Shown: positions 30,953 to 41,204, counted from the stretch's first letter. The stretch: 64,000 bases of DNA from JBFWNG01 sp050251195 (GCA_050251195.1 JBFWNG010000003.1:434001-498000); one strand, 5' to 3'. Made by a program: numbers and translations. Notes: generated by a model from the sequence alone, not told the origin.

Positions 30953-32762
30953 AAAACTTAGAACGATCCCCCAGCGGGCTTCGTTATTCGCCAAGTCCCC
31001 CATAACGGAATCAATCATTCCTCGGACTAGAAAGTTCCTAGTACTTTCTGGTCTCGCTGTTATTTATGGTGTTCTTGCAGCACGCGCGGCCCAACTTCAT
31101 ATATATCCCTACTCCAAGAACCTGCTCCAAAATTTGGCGGACAGGCAATACCACCGTCAAATCAAACTTTCACCTTATCGAGGTAATATCTTCGATCGGC
31201 GTTCTCAGCCACTAGCCTTGAGCGTCAAGAAAATCTCTTTCTTTGTAAATCCAAAGACTTTCGACCCGACTCCGGAAGAGACTCGACTCCTTTCCAAAGC
31301 GATCGGGATATCCACACCCAAAATCCGAGCCATTGCGCGCAAGGACCGCTATTTTGCTTGGCTCATAAGAAAGACGCCTAAGGAGGTTTCTGATAAAGTT
31401 TTGGCACTCAAGATACAGGGCATTGAACACATCTCCGAAGCAAGCAGATACTATCCGTCTGGAATTGGTGCGAATGTCATAGGCAAAGCGGGCATCGACA
31501 ACAACGGTCTGTTTGGTTTGGAGCACGACCTCGATTCTTATCTCAAAGGTGACGAGATCGAAATCACGAGTTCGAAGGATGCAAAGGGACATTCGCTCTA
31601 TCTTCAGTCGACTTTGGCAAAACCTGAAAAATCAGGGAACAACGTTTATCTGACTATCGACCGGGCCGTGCAGGAAATAGCCGAGGCGGCGCTTCAAAAA
31701 GGCGTCAAGAACGCGCAAGCAAAGTCTGGCTTCGCTATTGTTTCCGATCCTTACACAGGAAAGCTGTTAGCCGTTTCAAGCTATCCGTCCTTTGATCCCA
31801 ACGCCGACAGCATCAGCATTGAGAGGACTTGGAACAAGGCTTTTCAGGACTTGTACGAACCTGGATCGATCGTAAAACCACTCGTCCTAGCCAAAGCCCT
31901 GGCGAATAATCCAAACTTCCTCAATCGAACTATCGATTGCGAAAACGGCGTGCTTGTCGAACCTGGGTTCCGCCTCAGAGACACTCATAAGAGCGGAATG
32001 TTGACCCCGGCGGAAATTATCGTGGAATCAAGCAACATCGGCGCATACAAAATAGCAAAAACAATCGGACCGAAGGGAGTCTACAGCTCATATCTCGCTT
32101 TTGGCCTCACCTCAGAAGAGAACTTAGTCGATTTCACCAGGCAAACTTCAGGCCGCATATCGTCTCCCGACGATTGGAAAAAAGAAAAATCGAGATTCGG
32201 CAATATTGCGATCGGGCAAGGATTCGTCACCACAGGCATCGAAATGGTACAAGCCTACGGCGCAATCGCCAACGGCGGGAACTTGTTAAAGCCCATTCTT
32301 GTAGACCGAATCCAGTCTCCAGACAACACAGTCCTTTACTCTCAGTCTCCCAAAATTGTTAGGAACGTTATGACTCCTGACATTTCCAAGAAATTGCGCC
32401 ATATCCTGGCTGAGGTTGTTGCATCGGGAACAGCATCTCTTGCAAGAATGCCAAACTACAGTTCGGCAGGCAAAACCGGTACGTCGGAAAAAGTGGATCC
32501 GAAAACTAAGAGATACTCGGATCACCTGCGTATCGCTAGCTTCATCGGCTTCGCACCGGCGAAGGACCCGCACCTCGTCATTTACGTTTTTATTGATGAA
32601 CCCAATCAAAAACCCTATTATGGCGGTAAATGGGCAGCTCCGGTATTTGCGGAAATAGCTGAAAAATCTCTTCACTACCTAAACGTCAAGGAAGATATCG
32701 TCGAAGCAGACAAGAACGTCGCGACCGAATCTAGCCGATCGAATGAAAAAAAGGCCTTTTAA
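30930..32762 (+). CDS. ftsI: septal peptidoglycan transpeptidase FtsI (PBP3)
   Basis: A 610-residue class B penicillin-binding protein that cross-links septal peptidoglycan. One membrane segment (about 35-55) precedes the pedestal (RGNIFDRRSQPLALS) and the transpeptidase domain with S313-I-V-K316, S367-S-N369 and K515-T-G-T518. It uses a TTG start at 30930 with AGGAG 6 nt upstream, overlapping ftsL by 23 bp. murF follows after 3 bp; murE, which usually sits between them, is absent. Confidence 0.94.
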   Translation: MLLKILFKKLRTIPQRASLFAKSPITESIIPRTRKFLVLSGLAVIYGVLAARAAQLHIYPYSKNLLQNLADRQYHRQIKLSPYRGNIFDRRSQPLALSVKKISFFVNPKTFDPTPEETRLLSKAIGISTPKIRAIARKDRYFAWLIRKTPKEVSDKVLALKIQGIEHISEASRYYPSGIGANVIGKAGIDNNGLFGLEHDLDSYLKGDEIEITSSKDAKGHSLYLQSTLAKPEKSGNNVYLTIDRAVQEIAEAALQKGVKNAQAKSGFAIVSDPYTGKLLAVSSYPSFDPNADSISIERTWNKAFQDLYEPGSIVKPLVLAKALANNPNFLNRTIDCENGVLVEPGFRLRDTHKSGMLTPAEIIVESSNIGAYKIAKTIGPKGVYSSYLAFGLTSEENLVDFTRQTSGRISSPDDWKKEKSRFGNIAIGQGFVTTGIEMVQAYGAIANGGNLLKPILVDRIQSPDNTVLYSQSPKIVRNVMTPDISKKLRHILAEVVASGTASLARMPNYSSAGKTGTSEKVDPKTKRYSDHLRIASFIGFAPAKDPHLVIYVFIDEPNQKPYYGGKWAAPVFAEIAEKSLHYLNVKEDIVEADKNVATESSRSNEKKAF

Positions 32763-32765
32763 CTC

Positions 32766-34151
32766 ATGATTACGTGGTCAGACTACCAACTCTGGGCGAA
32801 GGACAACCTCGTTTCTGCGCCCAAAACACCGACTTGCCCGCATCCGAATCAGATTTCAACGGACAGCCGAGCCATAGAAAAAGGACAGTGGTTCCTGCCT
32901 CTGTCAGGTCAGACGTTTAACGGCAATACATTCGTCGATGCCGCCATGGCCAGGGGCGCTGCCGGTTTTTTCTATGAATCAAAACACAAAAATCTCATAA
33001 GCGCGTCATCGTTGCAATACGGAGTCGAAGTAAACGATTCTTATCTTCTTCTTTGCCAGATTGCGGCGGGCTGGCGCGCCCGGTTCGGCCACTTGCAGAT
33101 AGTCGGGATCACGGGCTCCTCGGGTAAGACCACCGCCAAGGAATTGACGCGTCTTGTCTGCGAAGACGCAGGACCAACTTTGTTTACGCCAGCAAGTTAT
33201 AACAATGAAATAGGCGTGCCGCTTACACTCCTCAAGATTAATGCATCTCATAAGTACGCCATCATTGAAATGGGAGCTCGGCACAAAGGTGACCTGACGC
33301 ACCTTGGAAAAATCGTGCAACCAACGGTAGCCTGTTTGCTCAACGTTGGCGATGCTCATCTTGGTGAGTTTGGTTCGCTTGAGAATCTCATCGCGGCGAA
33401 GCTGGAAATCTTCATTCATGTGTTCGAAGGAGCGACCTTGGTCGTTAATGGCGACGACGACAGATTACGGGTCTCCCCATCGAGAGACAACAAGGTAATA
33501 AAGTTCGGCTACGGCACCAATGTCGACGTCAAAGTCGCTGATAATGCGGCAACTCTCATAAAGATTTCTTATAAAGGGAAGACCTATCAGGTTCATACCG
33601 AGTACCATCATGAATTTCTCGCAAAGAACATCGCGGCGGTATTCGCAATCTGTATCGCTATGGGAATAAACCCGGAACGCGTGGTGGCTAGCGTTGCCAA
33701 GTTTAACGGTCTCAAGGGGCGATACAAGATCCACCGGTTGAATGATAAAATCGTTATCGACGATGCTTACAATGCAAACCCGCAGAGTATGGCAGCTGGA
33801 CTCAAGAGCGTGAGCCAACAGTTTGAGTCCGAGAAAAAAGTCCTCATACTCGGAGATATGCTCGAACTTGGTCGCGACTCAGAGCGGTCCCACCATAAAA
33901 TCGGCGAAGTCGCCGGGCAGATTCGACATTGCCACTTAATCACAGTAGGCAACGACAGCAAAAGCATCGGCGCCGGCGCTCGGCAATCTGGCCTATCACC
34001 CTCACGTCACTTTCATTTTGATAACATAGAGCAATTCCTTAAGGATTTTGGTAATATCAAAGAACTAGGAAATGTCTTTTACGTGAAAGCTTCACATTCT
34101 GTTGGCTTAGAAAAAATCGTGGAGCATTTGCTAAGCGCTTTTTCAAACTAG
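32766..34151 (+). CDS. murF: UDP-MurNAc-tripeptide--D-Ala-D-Ala ligase
   Basis: A 461-residue Mur ligase that adds D-Ala-D-Ala to the UDP-MurNAc-tripeptide in the cytoplasm. DSRAIEKGQWFLPLSG, the ATP loop GITGSSGKTTAKE, YNNEIGVPLTLL, EMGARHKGDL, DDAYNANPQSM and LILGDMLELG identify MurF rather than MurE. It follows ftsI directly; the gene for the preceding step (murE) is not in the cluster. Confidence 0.95.
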   Translation: MITWSDYQLWAKDNLVSAPKTPTCPHPNQISTDSRAIEKGQWFLPLSGQTFNGNTFVDAAMARGAAGFFYESKHKNLISASSLQYGVEVNDSYLLLCQIAAGWRARFGHLQIVGITGSSGKTTAKELTRLVCEDAGPTLFTPASYNNEIGVPLTLLKINASHKYAIIEMGARHKGDLTHLGKIVQPTVACLLNVGDAHLGEFGSLENLIAAKLEIFIHVFEGATLVVNGDDDRLRVSPSRDNKVIKFGYGTNVDVKVADNAATLIKISYKGKTYQVHTEYHHEFLAKNIAAVFAICIAMGINPERVVASVAKFNGLKGRYKIHRLNDKIVIDDAYNANPQSMAAGLKSVSQQFESEKKVLILGDMLELGRDSERSHHKIGEVAGQIRHCHLITVGNDSKSIGAGARQSGLSPSRHFHFDNIEQFLKDFGNIKELGNVFYVKASHSVGLEKIVEHLLSAFSN

Positions 34152-34160
34152 GAATTCTCA

Positions 34161-35237
34161 TTGCTTTATCATTTGCTCCAACAAGTCTCTGACGTAGCCA
34201 GCGTCTTTAACGTTGTAAAATATATTACCTTCCGCGCCATGGCCGCGCTCCTGACGGCTTTATTTATCAGTCTGCTGTGGTCGCCGTGGTTTATTCGAAA
34301 ACTTAAAGCGATGCAAATCGGTCAAGTCGTTCGCGACGACGGTCCCAACTCGCATTTCTCTAAAAAAGGTACTCCTACAATGGGAGGAGGTCTCATCCTT
34401 TTGGGAACCCTTCTGCCGGCGCTGCTGTGGATGGACCTTACCAATCCCCTGCTTTGGTATGTTTTTATTGTTACCCTTGGGTTTGGCCTTATTGGGTTCA
34501 CAGACGACTATCTCAAAGTAAGCAAGAAAAACACGAAGGGTTTGGCCGGCAGAAAAAAGCTTATGGGGCAATTTGCTATTGCTGGCGTGGTTGCGGCCCT
34601 TCACTACTGCTACATGGATAGAACCGGCACCCTACTCTTTCCGTTTTTCAAAGGATTGAGCGTTGATTTAGGATGGGCGTACATTCCCTTCTCCATGCTC
34701 GTCATTGTAGGATCCAGCAATGCCGTTAACCTTACGGACGGGCTCGACGGACTTGCCATTGGTCCTGTCATGATAACAGCCGCTTGCTTCGCGATTCTCA
34801 GCTATGTCGTCGGTCATGCTCAGATCGCCGAATATCTCAACTATCCCCACATCGCAGGAGCCGGCGAACTTGCCATCTTTTCTGCATGCCTCATCGGGTC
34901 TGGTCTTGGTTTTCTTTGGTACAACACTTATCCGGCCCAAGTTTTCATGGGCGATGTTGGGTCCCTACCGCTTGGCGCCGCCCTCGGGGCGATTGCCGTG
35001 TTCATAAAGCACGAGATCGTACTGGCCATTGTGGGCGGTATTTTTGTGGTCGAAGCGCTTTCGGTTATCACCCAAGTTGCGTCCTTTAAGCTAACAGGGA
35101 AGCGAGTTTTTCGCATGGCCCCTATTCATCATCATTTCGAATTAAAAGGCTGGCCCGAGCCGCGCGTTATCGTTCGCTTCTGGATCATATCTGTGGTATT
35201 GGCGATCATTGGTCTCATGAGTCTTAAGATTCGCTAA
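34161..35237 (+). CDS. mraY: phospho-MurNAc-pentapeptide transferase
   Basis: A 358-residue integral membrane enzyme (about ten helices) that makes lipid I from UDP-MurNAc-pentapeptide and undecaprenyl phosphate. FNVVKYITFRA, TPTMGG, FTDDYLKVSKKNTKGL, NLTDGLDGLAIG, and the cytoplasmic FRMAPIHHHFELKGWPE loop are all present. It starts with TTG at 34161; family alignment (MLYHLL... FNV..YITFRA) supports this over the next Met. Its stop abuts the murD ATG. Confidence 0.96.
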   Translation: MLYHLLQQVSDVASVFNVVKYITFRAMAALLTALFISLLWSPWFIRKLKAMQIGQVVRDDGPNSHFSKKGTPTMGGGLILLGTLLPALLWMDLTNPLLWYVFIVTLGFGLIGFTDDYLKVSKKNTKGLAGRKKLMGQFAIAGVVAALHYCYMDRTGTLLFPFFKGLSVDLGWAYIPFSMLVIVGSSNAVNLTDGLDGLAIGPVMITAACFAILSYVVGHAQIAEYLNYPHIAGAGELAIFSACLIGSGLGFLWYNTYPAQVFMGDVGSLPLGAALGAIAVFIKHEIVLAIVGGIFVVEALSVITQVASFKLTGKRVFRMAPIHHHFELKGWPEPRVIVRFWIISVVLAIIGLMSLKIR

Positions 35238-36608
35238 ATGACTTTAAAAAGTAATCAATCCTGGCTGATCATAGGCGGCGGAATATCCGGCCTTGGGGCT
35301 GCTGAATTTCTAAAAAGCCAAAAGCAGCGGGTTACCATCCACGATGACAATAAACCGGCTCAAGTCGTTCCTTCGCTCGATATACCTCTCAGAAAAATCG
35401 GAAAGAACGAGATTCGAGAGTTTCAATTTGTCGTGCCCAGCCCTGGCGTCCCGCATTCCCATGATTTACTTCAAGAAGCGATGCGGCTGGGCGTTCCGAT
35501 CGTCTCCGACATTGATCTTGCCGTAAGCGACTACGCAAACAAAATCGTAGCTGTCACCGGCACCAACGGGAAGACGACGACCTGTCTCCTCTTGGCTGAC
35601 ATCCTCAACAAGAACGGAATTCCTTCGACAAGTTGCGGCAATGTTGGGGCGGCTCCGACCGCTCTCCGGGCAACCGGCAAACTCAAGGGTTATCTGTCCC
35701 TCGAATTAAGTTCTTATCAGTTGGAAACTATGGCGAGCACTCAACTTGATTGCGCCATCGCAACAAGCTTTTCATTTGATCACATGAGTCGCCACGGTTC
35801 TATGGAAGGCTATTTCGACACGAAGTGGAAAGCCTTTCGACTCCTGAAGCCCGGGGGTTTAGGAATTATGTCGGAAAGCTTCTATCGCTTCGGACTGCAA
35901 CGCGGTGCCGATTTCGAAGCGATTCCGCGCCTTGCTGTCGTCGGTTTTCAGAACGATACGTACAGAGGAACCCACCTCGACGAGTTTTGTGATTATTTCA
36001 CCATAACAAAAGGCGTCGCAACCGGGAGCTCCAGTAAACAGTCCTTTCGCGTTCCCACGGATAAATTTCCTTTTTCGTTTGATCAGATGAATTACGCCAT
36101 GGCCGCTTTGGCGGTGAGGTCGCTCACCGGCTTACCCTATGACCAAATCCTGAAAACAGTTTCGGATTTTGTGAAACCGCCCCATAGAATGGCACCCGTA
36201 GGATTCTTGTCGAACAAGCAAGTTATCGACGATAGCAAATCTACAAATCTCGAATCCGTCATGGGCGCTGTGGAGAACTTCGATCGGTGCATTCTTCTTT
36301 TAGGAGGAATCGACAAGGGCGAATCTTTTGAACCTTTGCTCAAACACAAATCAAAAATAGAGGCTGTCTTCAGCTTTGGCCGATCCAACGAAAAAATCAG
36401 GAACGAACTTGCAAATAGTCTGCCTGTCTATAACCATGCCCGTCTCGAACATGCTATCATGGACCTAGAAGGCAACTTGGACAAATTCACCTCGTCCGTT
36501 ATTTTGTTTTCTCCAGGGTGCGCAAGCTTTGACGAATTCAAAAATTTTGAGGATCGAGGGCAATTTTTCCAAGAAAAAGTAAAAGCCTCCAAACGATTTA
36601 AAGTTTAG
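35238..36608 (+). CDS. murD: UDP-MurNAc-L-alanine--D-glutamate ligase
   Basis: A 456-residue Mur ligase adding D-Glu to UDP-MurNAc-L-Ala. The N-terminal Rossmann-like IIGGGISGLGAAEFL, the ATP loop AVTGTNGKTTTCLLL, LSSYQLETM, FDHMSRHGSMEGYFDTKW, the second-domain HRMAPVG...IDDSKSTN and ILLLGGIDKG are in place. ATG follows the mraY TAA with no gap. Confidence 0.95.
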   Translation: MTLKSNQSWLIIGGGISGLGAAEFLKSQKQRVTIHDDNKPAQVVPSLDIPLRKIGKNEIREFQFVVPSPGVPHSHDLLQEAMRLGVPIVSDIDLAVSDYANKIVAVTGTNGKTTTCLLLADILNKNGIPSTSCGNVGAAPTALRATGKLKGYLSLELSSYQLETMASTQLDCAIATSFSFDHMSRHGSMEGYFDTKWKAFRLLKPGGLGIMSESFYRFGLQRGADFEAIPRLAVVGFQNDTYRGTHLDEFCDYFTITKGVATGSSSKQSFRVPTDKFPFSFDQMNYAMAALAVRSLTGLPYDQILKTVSDFVKPPHRMAPVGFLSNKQVIDDSKSTNLESVMGAVENFDRCILLLGGIDKGESFEPLLKHKSKIEAVFSFGRSNEKIRNELANSLPVYNHARLEHAIMDLEGNLDKFTSSVILFSPGCASFDEFKNFEDRGQFFQEKVKASKRFKV

Positions 36609-36615
36609 TTCTCTT

Positions 36616-37725
36616 ATGTCTAAAACTGAAAAAAATCAGAGTTCGCTCAGTGGATCTGTATTGTTGATTGTAACGGTACTGACGTGCATTGGGCTCATCA
36701 TGATTTACAGTTCCTCGGCGATACCCGCTTATCAGAAGTTTTCCGATTCCTTTTATTTCTTTAAAAAGCAGGCCATTGTGGCGGCTTTCGGGTTTGCATG
36801 CATCGGTTTGATTTTCTTTATTCCGTTTAGGCTGGTCGAACTGGCGACAATTCCGCTGCTCGCTTTCTCTGCGATACTGCTCGCGTTAACCCTGCACCCG
36901 CAAATGGGTGCCGACGCTAACGGCGCCGCTCGATGGGTCAAACTGGGTTTCCTCAAGTTCCAGCCTACGGAACTGGCCAAATTGGCGCTTGTCTTGTTCT
37001 TGAGCAAGAATCTCACACGTCCAAGCGCCGACATCAACAGGTTCTGGACGGGAATCTTCCCCAACCTACTCGTTCTTGGGATCCTGACGGCGTTGCTTAT
37101 TTGCCAGCCCGACTTTGGCTCGTCATTTCTGCTTTTCGTCGTAACATTCTTGATGCTGTTCTCAGCCGGCCTCGACAAGAAATACATATTTGGAGGACTC
37201 CTGCTTGGTCTCTCGGGCTTTATAGTAGCCGTCATGAACGCCCCTTATAGGCTGAAACGGTTGACAAGTTTTATGGACCCTTGGGGTACCGTCCAGGAAG
37301 GCGGATTTCAAATAATTCAGAGCTATCTTGGATTTCAAAACGGCGGAGTCTTCGGGTTAGGACTCGGCGAATCGCGACAAAAACTCTATTTTCTACCTGA
37401 AGCCCACACCGATTTTATTTTGTCCGTTGTCGGAGAAGAGCTGGGCTTGATCGGCGTTATGCTTGTGATTTTTTGTTTTGGGTATCTCACATTTTTAGGT
37501 TTCAAAATTGCCAAAATTCAAATAGCAAAACACAAAGCATATTTGGCACTCGGCCTTACCCTCACCATATCAATGCAAGCCGCAATAAACATTGGCGTTA
37601 CAATGGGCCTTTTACCAACGAAAGGTATTCCCTTGCCATTTGTCAGCAGCGGCGCTAGTTCTCTCCTTGTATTTTTAGTAATATCGGGCCTGTTAATCAG
37701 ATTGGGTAAACAAACTTCAGCGTGA
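36616..37725 (+). CDS. ftsW: septal peptidoglycan glycosyltransferase FtsW (SEDS)
   Basis: A 369-residue SEDS polymerase with ten predicted membrane helices that extends septal glycan strands with FtsI. IMIYSSSAIPAYQKFSDSF, GANGAARWVKLGFLKFQPTELAKL-like text (here DANGAARW, FQPTELAKLALVLFLS), QPDFGSSF, and LPFVSSGASSLL are diagnostic. Context between murD and murC fits FtsW rather than RodA. murG, which often follows, is missing. Confidence 0.94.
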   Translation: MSKTEKNQSSLSGSVLLIVTVLTCIGLIMIYSSSAIPAYQKFSDSFYFFKKQAIVAAFGFACIGLIFFIPFRLVELATIPLLAFSAILLALTLHPQMGADANGAARWVKLGFLKFQPTELAKLALVLFLSKNLTRPSADINRFWTGIFPNLLVLGILTALLICQPDFGSSFLLFVVTFLMLFSAGLDKKYIFGGLLLGLSGFIVAVMNAPYRLKRLTSFMDPWGTVQEGGFQIIQSYLGFQNGGVFGLGLGESRQKLYFLPEAHTDFILSVVGEELGLIGVMLVIFCFGYLTFLGFKIAKIQIAKHKAYLALGLTLTISMQAAINIGVTMGLLPTKGIPLPFVSSGASSLLVFLVISGLLIRLGKQTSA

Positions 37726-37731
37726 TGCCTT

Positions 37732-39108
37732 ATGAAAATAGCTAATAACCACCTGCACTTCGTGGGCATCGGTGGTTCGGGGATGTCTTCCTTAGCCGAG
37801 ATGTCCCTTCATAAGAAATATAGAGTCAGCGGCAGCGACCTCGTGCTGTCCCCGAAGTTGTCCCTGCTCACGTCTCTTGGGGCCAAAATAAATCATCAAA
37901 ACGAATCTCGTTTGGACGATCATTGCACCGTTGTCGTTTCAACGGCTATACCACCCGATCATCCTGACCTCATTGCGGCTAAGCAACGCGGTCTTCAGGT
38001 CGTTCATAGATCGGACTTGCTCAACTATTTCATGGACAACAGCGAGTTCAGTATCGCTATTGGCGGGACACACGGGAAAACGACAACATCCGCTCTCATT
38101 GCGCACATGTTGAACAAGACGGGCAATCAACCGAGCGCTGTCATTGGCGGCGCGTTTTGGGACACAAAATCGTCTATTTTGGGCGGAGCCAACAATCTGT
38201 TCGTCGCGGAAGTCGACGAATCAGACGGAACCATCGAGAAGTACCATCCTAATCTAGCAATATTGACCAATATCGACAAAGACCATCTTGATCGATTCCG
38301 AAGTCTCGATGAACTGGCGAACGTTTTCAAACGCTACCTGAACAATATCAAACCCGAAGGCGTTTCGGTCCTTTATTGGGACCAAAAAATATCTCAGGAA
38401 CTCGCCGAGACTCTGACCCATGAAAAAATAACCTACGGATTCCGAATTGGGGCGGAAGTTCGATGTCTCGGCTATGAACCACATGGCCGATCCACCAAGT
38501 TTAGTGCAATGGTGGACAAAACTAAGGTTCAATGTACGATTCCACTCATTGGTCGGCACAACATCCTGAACGGATTGTGTGCTCTTTCCGTCGCAAAAGC
38601 TCTGGAAATCGACCTGGAATCCGCCGCAAATGCTCTCAGTTCATTTCCGGGAGTTGAAAGGCGAATGTCTCTCCTTTTGGATACGAAGAACGTTAAAGTC
38701 TTTGACGATTATGCCCATAATCCCGGAAAGATTTCCGCATGTTTGTCGTCGCTGAGAGAGTGGTTTCCCTCCTCACATATTATCGCTATTTTTGAGCCAC
38801 ACCGATATTCGCGTCTTCAAACCATGTTCGAAGAGCTAGTCAGTTCTTTTTCAACTGCCGATTGCGTGCTGGTAGCTCCCATCTATAGCGCCGGCGAAAA
38901 ACCGGTTGCCATGTTCACGAGCGAATTCATCGCGAAGGAAATCGAAAAAAAGTCGCAAATCGCAGCAAAAGGGGTCACAGAACACAATATTCTTGATATC
39001 CTAAATCAAGTGAGTGCTCAAAAACCAACTATTTGCTTAACACTTGGAGCGGGAAATCTCGAACCGATCCAAAAGCGATTGTGCGAATTTTTTGATGAAA
39101 AAAACTAA
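37732..39108 (+). CDS. murC: UDP-N-acetylmuramate--L-alanine ligase
   Basis: A 458-residue ligase that adds L-Ala to UDP-MurNAc, the first peptide step. HFVGIGGSGMSSLAEM, the ATP loop GTHGKTTTSALIAHML, EVDESDGTI, DDYAHNPGKI, and FEPHRYSRL support MurC; Mpl is the main alternative but lacks some of these. It is also the enzyme that would use UDP-MurNAc made by the AmgK/MurU-like route. Its end overlaps the ftsQ start by 14 bp. Confidence 0.93.
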   Translation: MKIANNHLHFVGIGGSGMSSLAEMSLHKKYRVSGSDLVLSPKLSLLTSLGAKINHQNESRLDDHCTVVVSTAIPPDHPDLIAAKQRGLQVVHRSDLLNYFMDNSEFSIAIGGTHGKTTTSALIAHMLNKTGNQPSAVIGGAFWDTKSSILGGANNLFVAEVDESDGTIEKYHPNLAILTNIDKDHLDRFRSLDELANVFKRYLNNIKPEGVSVLYWDQKISQELAETLTHEKITYGFRIGAEVRCLGYEPHGRSTKFSAMVDKTKVQCTIPLIGRHNILNGLCALSVAKALEIDLESAANALSSFPGVERRMSLLLDTKNVKVFDDYAHNPGKISACLSSLREWFPSSHIIAIFEPHRYSRLQTMFEELVSSFSTADCVLVAPIYSAGEKPVAMFTSEFIAKEIEKKSQIAAKGVTEHNILDILNQVSAQKPTICLTLGAGNLEPIQKRLCEFFDEKN

Positions 39109-39925
39109 AAAAAGCAAAAACTCGGTTCTTAGCAAACAGAAACCGAAACGAAAGGCCTTTAAAGGCATAGCGCGAAGAGTGGCTAAACCACTTGGTTTGG
39201 CGATCGTTGCGACGGGATTTGCTTATTTCCTCTATTCAAACGCCATTTCCGTGGTCGCTCAACAACCCGTAAACTGGCAGGTCGCAGTGCGCAATGCCAA
39301 CACAGAGGCGTCTTCCGATACGGATTTAATAGCGAAAAGAGCCTCGAAGTATCTGAACGAAAATGGGCGAAGAGATAGGGTCTTCGAGCGACTCGCATCA
39401 GACCTCCAGAGCTTCTTTCTATTGAGATCGGTCAACATCATTAGGTCCGACTACAACAAAGTTGTCATCACGGTCGAAAAGCGATCACCAGTAGCCGCGA
39501 TCGAAGGGAAACACCTCTACCTCGTTGATCGCGACTCGGAAATTTTCGGGGAAGCCAGAGGAGACGGTTTAAAGTTACCCATGCTCATCGGTTTTTTGCC
39601 GGACGACAAACCGACGTGGCAAGAAGACCATACCATGGCGGTAAACGCCGAAACAAAAGTCGCAATAAAGGAAGCGATTCAATTGCTTGCAGACTCGGCA
39701 CGCCATTCTTTCGAAGTCAGCAAAATAAAAAATATTTCGCAACGGGGTTTTGAAATTTACGTTAACGGCGATCTCGTCAGTGCCATAGTGGGCAGAGCTC
39801 CTTTTGAGAAAAAGCTCACACGCCTGACTCAGCTTTTGAAAACAGAAAACGCGAGCCCCAATGTTGCAACCAGAATAGAACTTGATTACGACGACAAAGC
39901 TTTTATTGGCCAAACAAATTTATAA
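39095..39925 (+). CDS. ftsQ: cell division protein FtsQ-like
   Basis: About 276 residues: a basic cytoplasmic tail (Lys/Arg-rich, 1-31), one membrane segment (about 32-54), then a periplasmic part with a POTRA-like stretch (FFLLRSVNIIRSDYNKVVITVEKRSPVAAI) and LYLVDRDSEIF, as in FtsQ. It links early and late divisome parts. The ATG at 39095 lies inside murC; the longer frame from TTG 39044 is less likely. Position before ftsA supports the call, since sequence conservation is weak. Confidence 0.8.
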   Translation: MKKTKKSKNSVLSKQKPKRKAFKGIARRVAKPLGLAIVATGFAYFLYSNAISVVAQQPVNWQVAVRNANTEASSDTDLIAKRASKYLNENGRRDRVFERLASDLQSFFLLRSVNIIRSDYNKVVITVEKRSPVAAIEGKHLYLVDRDSEIFGEARGDGLKLPMLIGFLPDDKPTWQEDHTMAVNAETKVAIKEAIQLLADSARHSFEVSKIKNISQRGFEIYVNGDLVSAIVGRAPFEKKLTRLTQLLKTENASPNVATRIELDYDDKAFIGQTNL

Positions 39926-39930
39926 CAGTA

Positions 39931-41142
39931 GTGAAAAAAATGAACAGAAACGTTTTCGCATTAGACCTTGGGACATCAAAGTTTAGCTTGTCGTGTCTCG
40001 TTTACAACAAGAAGAACCAATATTACGACCTATTTGTAGAAACGGTACCTGCCCAGGGCATGAAAAGAGGAATGATTAGCGACCTAAATATAGCCAAAAA
40101 ATCCCTCTATGACCTCATGATGAAAACGGAGAAGTCTCACAACGTTGACGTTGACAAAGTGGTCGTCAGTGTCGCCGGGGGACATCTCGCGTCCCGAACG
40201 GTTTCCTGTCAAATCGAATTGCCGAAAGGCCAAGTTACACAAGAGTCGACACATCTCCTTGGGTCAACGTGCAAGCTTCAAGTCCAGGAAAAAGGTCGTG
40301 AAGTTTTGCATTTTTTGCCATTGCTCTACTCCGTCGGGGACAAAGGAGACGTAGAAAATCCGGTGGGTTTTCATGGAAAAGTTTTGAAGGGAAAGTTTTT
40401 CGTTATCGATGCGGATAAGAGTTCCCTGCGCGACATAGTTGCCTTATGCAACCAAGGGGGCCTCGAAGTTTCCCGGATTTATTCCCAGAGCTATGTCTCC
40501 GCAGCCGCAACCTTGGTCGAAGAACAAAAAGAAAACGGCGTTGTCGCTCTTAATATTGGAGCGGGGACGACGGAAGGGATCATTTATCAAGACGGAAGTC
40601 CTTCCGAACTCTTCTCGATAAATCTTGGCGGCGGCATCATGAACAACGATCTCGCCATTGCCTTCAATTTGACGGAGGCGAACGCCTGTCAACTCAAGCA
40701 TCATTTTGGTCTTTTGACAAAATCGAGCCCCGTCAAGGTTTGCGATATTTACGGAAAAGAGAAGGTCATTACGAGCGACCAAGTTTTTAACGTGCTCGCG
40801 AGAAGGGTTTACGAACTTGCCGAACTGATCAGTAAGCACCTGCGAACCTACAAAGGAAAGCTAGGCTCAGGAATTGTGCTTACCGGCGGCGCCAGCCACA
40901 TCAAGGGCCTTTCCGCTTTCTTGAACCAAATATATAACGTCCCGGTTCTTGTTAAGAGAGTTCAGGAGGAATGGTTCAAAGAACAAAAAATTCCCGTCGA
41001 TCATATTTTCGGAGATCTTAGTCACTCAGCCTCGCTTGGTCTCATAAAGTTCTTCATCGAAGAAAATATACAAACCTCGACCGGTCATTCTAGTCTCACT
41101 CCGCTCCAGAGATTTTTTACTTGGCTGCGCGAACTTTCCTGA
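39931..41142 (+). CDS. ftsA: cell division protein FtsA
   Basis: A 403-residue actin-fold ATPase that tethers FtsZ to the membrane. FALDLGTSKFSLSCLV (phosphate 1), VVSVAGGHLASR (1C domain start), VVALNIGAGTTEGIIY (phosphate 2) and GIVLTGGASHIKGL (adenosine) are visible. The last 15 residues, LTPLQRFFTWLRELS, form an amphipathic membrane-targeting helix. GTG 39931 or ATG 39940 may start it; neither has a good Shine-Dalgarno, which suggests coupling to ftsQ. Confidence 0.93.
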   Translation: MKKMNRNVFALDLGTSKFSLSCLVYNKKNQYYDLFVETVPAQGMKRGMISDLNIAKKSLYDLMMKTEKSHNVDVDKVVVSVAGGHLASRTVSCQIELPKGQVTQESTHLLGSTCKLQVQEKGREVLHFLPLLYSVGDKGDVENPVGFHGKVLKGKFFVIDADKSSLRDIVALCNQGGLEVSRIYSQSYVSAAATLVEEQKENGVVALNIGAGTTEGIIYQDGSPSELFSINLGGGIMNNDLAIAFNLTEANACQLKHHFGLLTKSSPVKVCDIYGKEKVITSDQVFNVLARRVYELAELISKHLRTYKGKLGSGIVLTGGASHIKGLSAFLNQIYNVPVLVKRVQEEWFKEQKIPVDHIFGDLSHSASLGLIKFFIEENIQTSTGHSSLTPLQRFFTWLRELS

Positions 41143-41174
41143 TATAAAAAATAAATTTCCTGATTTTCCTTTTA

Positions 41175-41204
41175 TTGACACTTTCTACTACAACCTCCTA
41201 TAAT
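41175..41204 (+). promoter_or_regulatory. consensus sigma-70 promoter for ftsZ
   Basis: -35 TTGACA at 41175-41180 and -10 TATAAT at 41199-41204, both perfect, with an 18-bp spacer, in A/T-rich DNA. Transcription would start near 41211, about 50 nt before the ftsZ ATG. This gives ftsZ its own strong expression apart from the mraZ-led transcript. Confidence 0.8.
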